Below, piece by piece: positions 54,894 to 64,000 of a DNA stretch of 64,000 nucleotides (position 1 is its first letter; each line of letters opens with the position of its first letter). A model generated the notes under the pieces. That model saw nothing but the letters and a program-made list of their open reading frames with translations, did no database searches and was not told the origin of the DNA. The position numbers and the translations under genes are program-made. The DNA is taken from assembly GCF_033115175.1 (NCBI RefSeq), contig NC_084838.1, forward strand, positions 90,547,968 to 90,611,967, written 5' to 3'. This DNA is from Lepus europaeus (lineage: Eukaryota > Chordata > Mammalia > Lagomorpha > Leporidae).

Positions 54894-55355
54894 CTGCTTA
54901 TAGTCACTTCACACTTTATGCATTCCAGTCTGTTTTTAACTTGCATCAAGGCCAGAGGAGATCTGAAGAAAACTGTAGGGTTCTTTGGATAATCTGCTTC
55001 TTGATAATTACTATACATCTCACTAATTCCTACAATTTGAAAATAGCAACAGTTAGCTAAGATTATAAATTTTACATGTTTTTATGGACAGATTTATGAA
55101 GTACTTAAAGTATCTGCTTCTTTGCAAGTAATATAGAAAAGGGTTATTTCCATACTGTGATGCAATGAAAGCATTAAAAACCATATAGATCTGTGGCGTG
55201 GAGTATGATATTCTGTGAAGAAAAGTAGCTTTTTGTTTTAAACCATTCACCTGTGACATACATTAATACTGTAGGTCTTGAAATGGTCACAGACACCATA
55301 TGGTGAGATATAGAGATTATTTTTGGCATTAGGAATCTTGAATACTGCTTTAAAT
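54894..55355. other. Unassigned intronic sequence
   Basis: Nothing recognised. Confidence 0.3.
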
Positions 55356-55359
55356 ATTT

Positions 55360-55795
55360 TTTTCTTTTTTAGTTTACTTTTTAAAGCATTTGATTAATTT
55401 TATATATTTCTGGAGTGCAATGCAACATTTTTGATCCTTGTAGACAATGTCTGCTGATCAAATCAAAGTAATCCGTATTTTCCCCTCTTTGTCATTACTT
55501 TGTGATCAAAAGCTTGAAGATCAGAAAATATAGGTATTGTTAACTATGGTCACCTTACTATGCTGTGTAACACTAAGAATTTATTCCTTCTGTATAACTG
55601 ATTTGGTATCCATCCTCTAAATCCTCCAGCTCCCACCCCTTCATGGAGGTTTGTTTTGTTTTGTTTTAGCTGCTACCTATGAGGGAGAATACACAGTATT
55701 TGTCATTCTGTGTCTGGCTTAGCCTATTTCACTTAACATAGTATCCTAAAGATCCATAATTTTTTTGCAAATGAAAATTTTTAAATTACCATTCG
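55360..55795 (-). mobile_element. L1 3' end (ancient)
   Basis: AACTATGGTCACCTTACTATG, TTATTCCTTCTGTATAACTG and TTCTGTGTCTGGCTTAGCC match the antisense 3' UTR of L1M/L1P-era elements. Confidence 0.8.
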
Positions 55796-55799
55796 TTTA

Positions 55800-56085
55800 G
55801 ATTACTTAGGTGGTAAAACCTATATGGAGGCCAGACAGTAAATATGCATTAAAAGAATGCATTTGACCAGTAATTCTACTTTAATGAACTAATCCTAAGA
55901 CACTATTTGGATAATATCACTGAAGTATATTTTTAAGGTATCCATACGTTAATCACATATGAGCATGGAAGGTCATCTGTAACTTAAAAGGGGCTTGTGC
56001 TGGAGTATTAAACTGCTGTTAAAAATAAGGAGGCAACTATGTGCCTATTGTTATAAACAGTGTCATCACATTGAAAATACATTTA
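55800..56085 (+). mobile_element. Possible L1 3' fragment (weak)
   Basis: TTTGACCAGTAATTCTAC and ACTAATCCTAAGACAC resemble the sense L1 phrase about CAGCAATTCTACTTCTAGG. Low confidence. Confidence 0.35.
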
Positions 56086-56545
56086 TGAGGCAGGCTTGTG
56101 GCACAGTGGATTAAACCACTGTTTGGGATGCCTACATCCCATATTGGAGTGCCTGGTTCAAATCCTGGCTGCCCTGCTTCCAATCCAGCTTTTATTTTTT
56201 TATTTCATTCTTTTTTTAATTTAAAGATTTTTATTTGAAAAGAAGGCAGAGCAACAGAAAGAGTTCTTCCATCTGCTGGTTCACTTCTGAACAGCCAGGT
56301 CTGGGCTAGTCTGAAACCAAGAGCCAGAAACTATCCTGGTCTCCCACATTGGAGGCGGGTGTAATTGGGCTATCATCTACTGCCTTTCCAGTCACATTAG
56401 CAAGAAGCAGGACTGGAAATGGAATATCCAGGACTCCAGTTTGTGATGCCAGCATTGCAAGTAGCTTCTTAACTTGTAGCACCACATGGGAGACTCAGAT
56501 GGAGTTCATGGCTTTGGCTTCAGCCTAATAGGAACCAGGGAGAGC
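56086..56545 (+). mobile_element. C-SINE, type C, split by another C-SINE
   Basis: Left part GAGGCAGGCTTGTGGCACAG to CCAATCCAGC (56086-56195). Right part ACATGGGAGACTCAGATGG (from 56484). The tail is missing. Confidence 0.8.
56213..56482 (-). mobile_element. C-SINE inside a C-SINE
   Basis: TTTAAAGATTTTTATTTG start, ends CTTAACTTGTAGCACC. Opposite orientation to its host. Confidence 0.85.
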
Positions 56546-56726
56546 TACTGGAAGTGAAGAATGACATTAATTTTTTACATCCAAGTTGTATTGTCAACTG
56601 AGAGTGGAGAAGAGAGGGAGATGGAAAGGTAAGGAGGAGACAGACCCTCTAAAGATAGCTACTTGGGAATGCTGACATTTCTGATACTTGCTTTCATGAT
56701 ACAAATTATTATTACTTGTTACTGAT

Positions 56727-57330
56727 ATAGGTTGAACATTCCTAATCTGAAAACTCAAAATTTGAAATACTCCAAAATCTGACATTTTTGAACACTGGCA
56801 TAGCACCCAAGTGGAAAATCCCACATCATGAGCTTTGTCTCATACATGAAATTATTTTTTAAATATTAAAATTGCCATCAGCTTCTATATTTAAGATGTT
56901 TATTAGGACAAAGTAGTTAGAATGCTGGTTGGGACACTCACATCCCATATTACATAGTTCTGAGTTCAGGTTCCATGTCTATCTTCTAATTCTTTGTCCT
57001 GCTAATGCAGGCCCAGGTTGGGGTGGGGCCACAGGTAGTTGCATTCTCAAATGGTTGAGTCCTTGCCACCCATGTGGGGAGACTTGCATTGAATTCCCAG
57101 CTCCCAGCTTTGACTTCATCTAGCCAAGGCCATTCCAAGTAATTTGGGAAATGAACCAGCAGATGGTAGCTCTCTCTGAATTTGTGTGAATTTCACGTTA
57201 AGACTTGAGTCTCATCTCCACAGTTTCTTACTATGTATATACAAATATTGCAAAATAAAATTTAAAAAAAAACCTGAAATCCAAAATACTTGGTCCCAGG
57301 CATTTTGGATAAGGGCTACTCAGCCTATAC
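56727..57330. mobile_element. Tigger/MER2-like DNA transposon, split
   Basis: Left end TATAGGTTGAACATTCCTAATC, then TTTGAAATACTCCAAAATC. Right end AATCCAAAATACTTGG and GGATAAGGGCTACTCAGCC. These form the inverted ends of a widespread mammalian Tigger-type family at a TA site. A C-SINE lies inside. Confidence 0.8.
56910..57185 (+). mobile_element. C-SINE, type C, inside Tigger-like element
   Basis: AGTTAGAATGCTGGTTGGG to AACCAGCAGATGGTAGC. Tail eroded. Confidence 0.8.
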
Positions 57331-57399
57331 TTGTTCTTAATCCTTCTCAGTTGTAGGCTTCCCATTTTCAGCATTTAGGAAGTGCATGCTGCTGCTGGG

Positions 57400-57418
57400 T
57401 GTGTGTGTGTGTGTGTAT
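57400..57418. repeat. (GT)n microsatellite
   Basis: About nine GT units just before a SINE T-run. Confidence 0.9.
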
Positions 57419-57419
57419 A

Positions 57420-57747
57420 CTTTTTTTTTTTTTTTTTTTAAAGAAAGTCATGACTTGTTTTTGTTTGTTTGAGAAGTAGAGTTACAGAGGGAGAGAGAGG
57501 TCTTCCATCCGCTGGTTCACTCCCCAAGTGGCCTCAAAATGGCCAGAGCAGGGCCATCTGAGGCCAGGAGCTTCTTCTGGGTCTCCCACGTGGGTGCAGG
57601 GGCCCAAGGACTTGGGCCATCTTCTACTGCTTTCCCAGGCTATAGCAGAGAGCCAAATTGGAAGAAGAGCAGCCGGGACTCGGGCACCCACAAGGGATGC
57701 CGGCGCCACAAGTGGCAGCTTTACCCACTACACTGCAGTGCTGGCCC
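57420..57747 (-). mobile_element. C-SINE, type B
   Basis: T19 start, ends CACTGCAGTGCTGGCCCC. Confidence 0.93.
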
Positions 57748-57818
57748 CTGTATATTCTCTTAATTGTAGCTCTATCCTGACTCCTCATGGGACACCTGAG
57801 TCTGCCTTAGCAGATTAT

Positions 57819-58198
57819 GGGGCCAGCATAGCTGGTAAAGCCACCACCTGCAGTGCTGGCATCCCGCATGGGCATCATCAGTCCTGGCTGCTTCACTTGC
57901 AAGTCAACTCTCTACTATGGCCTGGGAAAGCAGTGGAAGATGGCCCAAGTCCTTGGGACCCTGCATCTACACGGGAAACCCGGAAGAAGCTCCTGGATTC
58001 GGATCAGCCCAGCTCTGGCTGTTGCAGCCGTTTGGGGAGTGAGCCAGTGGATGGAAGACTTCACGCTCTCTGACTCTCTCTCTCTCTCTCTCTCTCCCTC
58101 CCTCCCTTCGCTCCCTCTCCCTCTCCCTCCCTCCCTCCCTTTCTGCCTCCTCCTCTCTCTCTATAACTGCCTTTCAAATAAATGATTTTTTTAAAAAA
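57819..58198 (+). mobile_element. C-SINE, type B with expanded (CT/CCCT)n
   Basis: TSD AGATTAT at 57812-57818 and 58199-58205. The pyrimidine stretch at 58070-58150 is expanded to about 80 bases. Confidence 0.94.
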
Positions 58199-58206
58199 GA
58201 TTATTG

Positions 58207-58489
58207 TTCTTTTTTTTGAAAGGCTGAGTTACAGAGAGAGAGGCCTTCCATCTGCTGGTTCATTCCCCAAATACTGCAACTGCTGGGCCTGGGCTGGGCC
58301 GAAGCCAGGAGCTTCCGGGTCTCCCACATGGGTGCAAAGGCCCAAGCACTTGGATTATCCTCCACTGTTTTCCCTGGTGCATTAGCAGGGAGCCGAATCA
58401 GAAGTGGAACATTTGGGACTCAAACCAGCACCCATAAGGGATGCCAACACTGCAAGCAGTGGCTTAACCTACTGCACCACACCAGCCCT
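58207..58489 (-). mobile_element. C-SINE, type B
   Basis: TTTTGAAAGGCTGAGTTAC start, ends CACCACACCAGCCC. Confidence 0.92.
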
Positions 58490-58553
58490 TTTTGGTGTTC
58501 TTAAATGTGTGCCAACTGTCTCAAGATCTTTATTTGAACTGAAAGACAATATT

Positions 58554-59070
58554 ATTTTTTATAGAAAGCTTTTATTTAATAAATATAAATTTCGAAAGTA
58601 CAACTTTTGGATTATAGCAGTTCTTCCCCCCATACCCGGCCTCCCACCTCCAAACCATCCCACCTCCTACTCCCTCTCCCATCCCATTCTTCATTCATTT
58701 TTAATTATCTTTATATACAGAAGATGAACTCTATACTAAGTAAAGATTTCAACAGTTTGCACTCACACAGACACAAAATATAAAGTACTGTTTGAAGACT
58801 AGTGTTACCGTTAATTCTCATAGTACAGCACATTAAAGATGGAGGTCCTATATGTGGAGCAAGTGCACAGTGACTCCGTTGTTGATTTAAAAATTGACAC
58901 TCTTATTTATGATGTCAGTAATCACCCGAGGCTCTTGGCATGAACTGCCAAGGCTATGGAAGCCTCTTGAGTCCACAAACTCTGACATTATTTAGACAGG
59001 GCCATAGTCGAAGTGGAAGTTCTCTCCTCCCTTCAGAGAAAGGTACCTCCTTCTTTCATGGCCCCTTCTA
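58554..59070 (-). mobile_element. Young 5'-truncated rabbit-type L1
   Basis: TSD AAAGACAATATT at 58542-58553 and 59071-59082, perfect. Carries the L1 3' UTR with AATAAA near the end (58577 region), a C-rich block 58627-58690 and AATCACCCGAGGCTCTTGGC. About 520 bp. Close in sequence to 38285-38990. Confidence 0.92.
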
Positions 59071-59344
59071 AAAGACAATATTGTAAGAAGGACATTTCCT
59101 TTATTTTTAAGTGTGTTTTTAATTTAATACACCATGATCTCTTATAAATTTTCCTTCAAAAACTGTCTAAACACAGCACCACCCTTTCTCATGTTGGGAA
59201 AACAGCTGATTGATTATCTATGTGGATAGTTACGTTGTCTTTTGTTTAGCTTTGGTCACTCAAGTAGAATCTGGAAGCAGACTAAGGGAGGAAGAACAGC
59301 TGTGTCCTACATTTCCAGAGAAGTGACAATCTCTAATTATTTTC

Positions 59345-59636
59345 CCCCTTGTGGAAGACAGAGCAATAGACAAAGAGGGAGAGACACACAGATCTTCCAT
59401 CTGCTGGTTCACTTTGCAAATGGCTGCAATAGCCAGATATGGGCCAGGCTGAAACCAGGAGCTAGCAACTCTATCTGGGTCTCTGACGTGGTGGGCCATC
59501 TTCCGCTGCTTTCAAAGGCATATTAGCATAAAGTTAGATCCAAAGCAGAGCAGTCAGGACTCAAACTAGCACTTTGATATGGGATGCTAGCATGGTAAGC
59601 AGCAGCTTAACCTAGTGTGCCACATTGCCATCACCA
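59345..59636 (-). mobile_element. C-SINE, type C
   Basis: GACAGAGCAATAGACAAAGAG start (tail lost), AACCTAGTGTGCCACATTGCC end. Confidence 0.85.
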
Positions 59637-60125
59637 CCATCATCCCTCTTTTTTTTTTTTTAATGTCTTTATTTTTCTTTGACAGAGTGACAGGCCGGGG
59701 TGGGGGGGGGACTCTTTGTTTACATGTTGCCGAGTTGCTGGTGTTTTACTGTGTGCTGTGATCTTTGTTGGGGATGATGCATAGGACAGTGGGAATAGCT
59801 TTCAACTTCATCTTCCTCCACTGGACAGCAAATGACCTGAGTGATTCAGAAAAGCCGGGTGCTCTAGTTCTTCTGTTTTTAAGGTCATATTGGCAAAGCA
59901 GGTGAAGGGGTTGGTGGAAACTGCCCTATGGCCAGGTACACAGTAGCCAGGCCAGACTCCCTAATGTGGGAATGGGGTGAATGGCTAAGGGAGGTGTGCA
60001 CTTTGCTTTGCTGAGGAACTGGCTGCATTTGACTCCTGTCACCTGTTACTCTGGTTACTGCAGTGCGTGTTGCCTGCCATATGTAATGTGCTGATTGCTT
60101 TTGTGGAGAAGTTGGAGCTCTGTAG
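59637..60125. other. Unassigned intronic sequence
   Basis: T-run at 59649-59662 and G-run at 59701-59710. Otherwise nothing recognised. Confidence 0.3.
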
Positions 60126-60129
60126 AAAA

Positions 60130-60360
60130 GCAGGGTAACATAACACACACTCTGGAGGTATGTGATTATCTCGACACTGACTGTGTGAGTCGGGCAAGTT
60201 ACTTAAACTCTGCACCTTCGTTTGTCCTCTCTAAAGTAAGGATACTAATGATTGTAGATAATAATAGTTCCAACTTTATAGTGAGGACTAAATGATATTA
60301 TACAGGCATGTTCTTTGACTAGGGCCTACCTAGCATGATGTCTGTTGGCACTGCTGCTGG
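60130..60360 (+). mobile_element. MIR
   Basis: GGGCAAGTTACTTAAACTCTG, TAAAGTAAGGATACTAATG and GAGGACTAAATGATATTATAC: the conserved MIR core and 3' half in order. Confidence 0.8.
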
Positions 60361-60434
60361 TGGTGTTACTAGTGTAATCTCTGCTCAGGCTTTGTTCATA
60401 ATCCCTTGTGATAGGCCAATGCTAGCCTGTGTCC

Positions 60435-60560
60435 TTCTATTTCTACTTGTAATTTTACATGCCATGAAATGAGAGCAGGAATCATTACTCACTATTGTCC
60501 CTAACTTCTACCTGATAGATGGTAGAGCTCAACAAGTGTATGTGAAATGAATTAATTACT
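60435..60560 (+). mobile_element. L2 3' end
   Basis: TTTTACATGCCATGAAATGAG, GGTAGAGCTCAACAAGTG and GTGAAATGAATTAA fit the L2 terminal region. Confidence 0.55.
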
Positions 60561-60811
60561 TGGAGTTGAATATTTTCATTCTTTTAAAAGAATGATAGCA
60601 GAGATAGGAGTATTTCCAAAACCAGTTCTTAGCATTTTGATATGCTTTAAATTGGGTGGTCATTGGTATGCTGATAGTTTGAAAAGTTGTGGAAAACAGT
60701 ATTTTATAAATACCTGTTATCCAATGTGATATGCATGCCATTTATTCAGTAATTTAATATAGTACTGAGAAATTTTTTTCTATAAAATGTTTTTTGTAGA
60801 AAAGTTATTTC

Positions 60812-61240
60812 AGCCGGCGCCGCGGCTCACTAGGCTAATCCTCCGCCTTGCTGCGCCGGCACACCGGGTTCTAGTCCCGGTTGGGGCGCCGGATTCTGTC
60901 CCAGTTGCCCCTCTTCCAGGCCAGCCCTCTGCTGTGGCCAGGGAGTGCAGTGGAGGATGGCCCAAGTACTCAGGCCCTGCACCCCATGGGAGACCAGGAG
61001 AAGCACCTGGCTCCTGCCATCGGATCAGCACGGTGCGCCGGCCGCAGCGCGCCTACTGCGGCGGCCATTCGAGGGTGAACCAATGACAAAGGAAGACCTT
61101 TCTCTCTGTCTCTCTCTCTCACTATCCACTCTGCCTGTCAAAAAAATTTTTAAAAAATTAAAAAAAAAAAAAAAAAAGGAAGACCTTTCTCTCTGTCTCT
61201 GTCTCTCTCATTGTCCACTCTGTCAAAAAAAAAAAAAAAA
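60812..61240 (+). mobile_element. C-SINE, type A, with duplicated 3' tail
   Basis: TSD AAAGTTATTTC (60801-60811) and AAAGTTAATTC (61241-61251). After the first tail and A-run (61140-61177), GGAAGACCTTTCTCTCTGTC repeats to a second tail and A19. Confidence 0.95.
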
Positions 61241-61362
61241 AAAGTTAATTCTTCCAGAGACATAAACAGTAAAGTTGTTTTCCTTCTTGTGTTCTAGCAG
61301 TAGTGTTAGGAAGAAAAATATGGTCTTTCACTTGGTTTTTAGTTTCAGATAAAGAACTTAGG

Positions 61363-61688
61363 AGGAAGGGCATTGTGGTGCAGTGGTTAATCTGCCGCTT
61401 GAGATGCATACATCTTATATCAGAGTGCCTTGGTTTAAGTCTCAGCTCCACTTCTAATGCAGCTTCCTATTGTGTACCCTGGGAGGCAGCAGATTGATGA
61501 GACAGGGCTTGGGTTCTTGCCACCCATGTGGGAGACCCAAATGTGGTTCTAGATTCTCATCTTTGGCTTGGTCGAGCCCCAGCTGTTGCAGGCATCTGGG
61601 GAGTAAACCAGCAGGTAAAAGATCATCCTCATTCTCTCTCTCTCTCTTTCTCTGTCACCCTGCCTTTCAAATAAATAAATGTAAAAAA
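61363..61688 (+). mobile_element. C-SINE, type C
   Basis: GGAAGGGCATTGTGGTGCAG to TTTCAAATAAATAAATG. Confidence 0.9.
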
Positions 61689-62609
61689 TTAATTTTTTGA
61701 TACAGCATTTTACTAGCCAGATGGATATAAACAATATAGGCCAAAAGTAACAAGTGTGTGAATTATTAAAATATTAACAAGTCATAGTGAAACATCCTTT
61801 TCATATATGACTTTAGTATTAATGCAGAAATGACTGATTATGAATCTTGTGGCAGTATTCTCCAACCATGGAGTACCAGTTTTCAATTTAAGTATATTTT
61901 AAAATAATTTTTCCCATTTAGAAGTACAGTAGCACCAACAGTTTACATAGATGTACATAATTTTGGTTTGTTAGCTTTCTCATAAAAATCAAACTCAAAT
62001 ATTTCAGTTTTAATAGGTTAGCGTTGTGCAGAATGTTTGTAAATGGATTGGATGAGAGGATTTATTGCACATAATAAAAATTATTCCAGGGATAGTGGTT
62101 AGCTCAGTAATGGTAGCATCACAGAGTTGCTGAAACATGAACAGAATTGAGAATGTGTTAGCAAGTGTTTCTCAGGTGCAGTGCAGGAGAATGCCTGGTA
62201 TTTGCTGAGTTCAGGGTACCTTTTGTGAAATGCTATGAGATCCTGCCTTTGAAAGACATTGTGTCGTATGGGAGGAGGATGTGTGCTAGATGGTAAGGAA
62301 GCTTCAGTGATAGGGCAGGGAAACACCTGTCTGTGCTCAGAGAAGTCGTGGGATTGTCAGCTTCTCAGATATTCAGTTATCCCGTTGAGTTGTTGATGTT
62401 TCCGAACTCCTTTTTGCATTCCATTTATTCATATTTTTTTTCATGTTCAAACTCTGTTCTGTTTAAAGCCCCATAGCATATTAGGTTTTTCAGCCATATT
62501 TTGCAGCTACTAAACTGTGCTAGAATAGCAGAAAGCAGTCATAGACAATATTTAACAAATGAGCTTTGCTAAATATTAGCAAAACTTAATTTATAAAAAT
62601 GAGCAGTGA
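61689..62609. other. Unassigned intronic sequence
   Basis: 920 bases without a recognised repeat or exon. Confidence 0.3.
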
Positions 62610-62862
62610 GAGCCGGTGTTAATGGTGCGGTGGGTTAAATCGCCACCTGCAACACCAGCATTCCATATGAGTGCCAGTTGGAGTCCTGGCTGCTCTACTT
62701 CCAATCCATCTCCCTGCTGGTGCACCTTGGAGTTCCTGGCTCTTGGCTTCAGCCTGATTCAGTCCCAACTATGTGGCCATCTGGGGAGTAAGCCAGCGAA
62801 TGGAAGACTTCTCTGTCTGTCCCTCTCTCTCTAACTCTGCCTTTTAACTCTGCCTTTCAAAG
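62610..62862 (+). mobile_element. C-SINE, type B, internally deleted
   Basis: GAGAGCCGGTGTTAATGGTG to CTCTGCCTTTCAAAG, with AACTCTGCCTTT doubled at the end and about 60 bases lost near 62725. Confidence 0.9.
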
Positions 62863-63152
62863 CACCATTTGGTTGTCATGGCTCTAGTCTCTTTTGTTTT
62901 TTATGACACTGACTTTTTTTCAGAGAGGCCAGGCCAGTGGTCTTGCTTATTCTCTACAGTCTGGATTTGTGTATTTCCTCATGATTAGATTCTAAATAAC
63001 AATGCACAGGTGTAGGGTGGGTTTTACAAAGTCTTTTGTAAGTATCATTTCTAGTTACTACCAAGTACTAGTAAAGCACTTGACCTTGCAGTAAGCCTTA
63101 CCACAGAGCAAAGAACATTGAATTGAAAGTAATTTTATTATTTTTAAAAATG
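62863..63152. other. Unassigned intronic sequence
   Basis: Nothing recognised. Confidence 0.3.
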
Positions 63153-63469
63153 TGGGCCAATGCTGTGGCATGTCAGGTAAGGCTGCTGCCTGCAATGCTA
63201 GCATCCCAGATGGATCCAGTTCAAATCCTGGCTGCTCCATTTCCAATCCAGCTCCCTACTGATATGCCTGGGAAAGCAGCGGAAGGTGGCCCAAAACCTT
63301 GGGCCTCTGCACCCACTTGGGAGACTTGGAAGAAGCTCCAGGCCTTCTGGCTTCAGATCAGCCCAGCTCTGGCCATTGCAGCCATATGGAGAGTAAACCA
63401 GCAGATGGAAAACTGTCTGACTCTCTTTCTCTCTGCTTCTGCCTCTCTGTCACTCTGCCTTTCAAATGT
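63153..63469 (+). mobile_element. C-SINE, type B
   Basis: GTGGGCCAATGCTGTGGCATG to TCTGCCTTTCAAATG. Confidence 0.93.
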
Positions 63470-63757
63470 TTACTTATTTGTTTGAAAGGCAGAGTGACAA
63501 AGAAATACCCGATATTCACTGATTTATTGCCTGCAACAACTAGGGCTGGGTAAGGCCAAAGCTAGCAGCCATCTGGCTTTGAGGCTAGAACGCCATCTGG
63601 GTCTCCCACATGGGTGGCAGGGACTAACTATGTGCACCATCATCTGCTGCCTCCCAGGATGTGTATTAGCAGGGAGCTGGATTGGAAGGGGAATAGTCAA
63701 GCACTGTGATATAGGATGCAGATGTCCCAAGTGGTTAACCCACTGCACCCATAACAC
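63470..63757 (-). mobile_element. C-SINE, type C
   Basis: TTTACTTATTTGTTTGAAAGG start, tail to tail with the preceding copy. CTGCTGCCTCCCAGGATGTG in the body. Confidence 0.9.
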
Positions 63758-63890
63758 TCATTCACAAATAATTTTAGATTTCATCTTTAAAAGTCACAGA
63801 CTTAATAAACTAACCAATTAGGTGCAGTGTTTAAAACAGAACTGCAACAGAAAGGTGGATTTTTACACCTTTAGCTATGGAATGTGTTTT

Positions 63891-63894
<4 letters not shown>

Positions 63895-63922
<28 letters not shown>

Positions 63923-64000
63923 GACAGGCAGAGTGGATAGTGAGAGAGAGAGACAGAGAGAAAGGTCTTCCTTTTTGCCGTTGGTTCACCCTCCAATGGC
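63895..64000 (-). mobile_element. C-SINE, type A, cut by the window end
   Basis: T28 followed by GACAGGCAGAGTGGATAG, running off the end. Confidence 0.95.

Larger units (their letters stand above)
40977..64000 (+). other. MFSD14B: MFSD14B intron 1 (incomplete)
   Basis: No sequence matching the expected exon 2 (first membrane helix, FLEFFAWGLL-like) is found downstream. At least 23 kb of first intron is inferred, built mostly of repeats. Several antisense L1 and SINE copies lie inside it. Confidence 0.7.

Noticed and set aside
40977..64000. MFSD14B exon 2 within the window
   Set aside because: I looked for a segment encoding the first membrane helix after a pyrimidine tract and AG and found none.
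1..64000. A previously undescribed gene system
   Set aside because: Apart from MFSD14B exon 1 and the GCSH retrocopy, the window consists of known repeat types and unassigned noncoding sequence. I found no set of linked new genes.

Overview
The window is mammalian nuclear DNA from a lagomorph, most probably European rabbit. The evidence is about 70 copies of the lagomorph-specific, tRNA-derived C-repeat SINE (Repbase CSINE) and two copies of a LINE-1 3' end that I recognise as the rabbit type. There is no bacterial, phage or CRISPR content. Almost every open reading frame longer than 60 codons is a chance frame inside a SINE.

The only active protein-coding locus I can support is the 5' end of MFSD14B (HIATL1), a major-facilitator-superfamily membrane protein gene on the + strand. 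A CpG island at about 40230-41700 holds a TATA-less promoter, a GC-rich leader with short upstream ORFs, and coding exon 1 (40869-40976) ending in a consensus splice donor. Everything from 40977 to the window end fits intron 1; exon 2 is not present.

Left part (1-40230) is intergenic: SINEs, broken L1, L2 and MIR, a fossil hAT-Charlie transposon with a transposase remnant (12186-12900), three ancient LTRs, and a processed GCSH pseudogene on the - strand (7787-9247). The pseudogene sits inside a SINE tail, is flanked by a 15-bp target duplication, and was itself later hit by a SINE. At 34590-35890 a degraded MLT1-like LTR was split first by a younger ERV solo LTR with internal CCAAT repeats and separately by a C-SINE.

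Right part (41700-64000) is intron 1. An antisense, almost complete but ancient L1 runs from about 44985 to 53520. It is split by about 13 C-SINE insertions plus a block holding a Tigger-like element and a second L1 piece. Beyond it lie another Tigger-like element (56727-57330), a young 5'-truncated rabbit L1 with 12-bp target duplications (58554-59070), MIR/L2 pieces and more SINEs.

C-SINE types used below, named informally by me. A: head with GGCTAATCC, tail CTGCCTGTC plus poly-A; usually clean target duplications (TSD), probably youngest. AB: mixed form with GGTTAATCC and CCCATATGGGATGCC. B: head GGCGCAGTGGGTTAAAG, tail TTTCAAATAAATAAATCTT. C: strongly diverged, often with GGGAGGCAGC in the body, oldest. 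Strand + means the SINE reads head to A-rich tail along the given strand. All family names come from memory of consensus sequences, not from a search.
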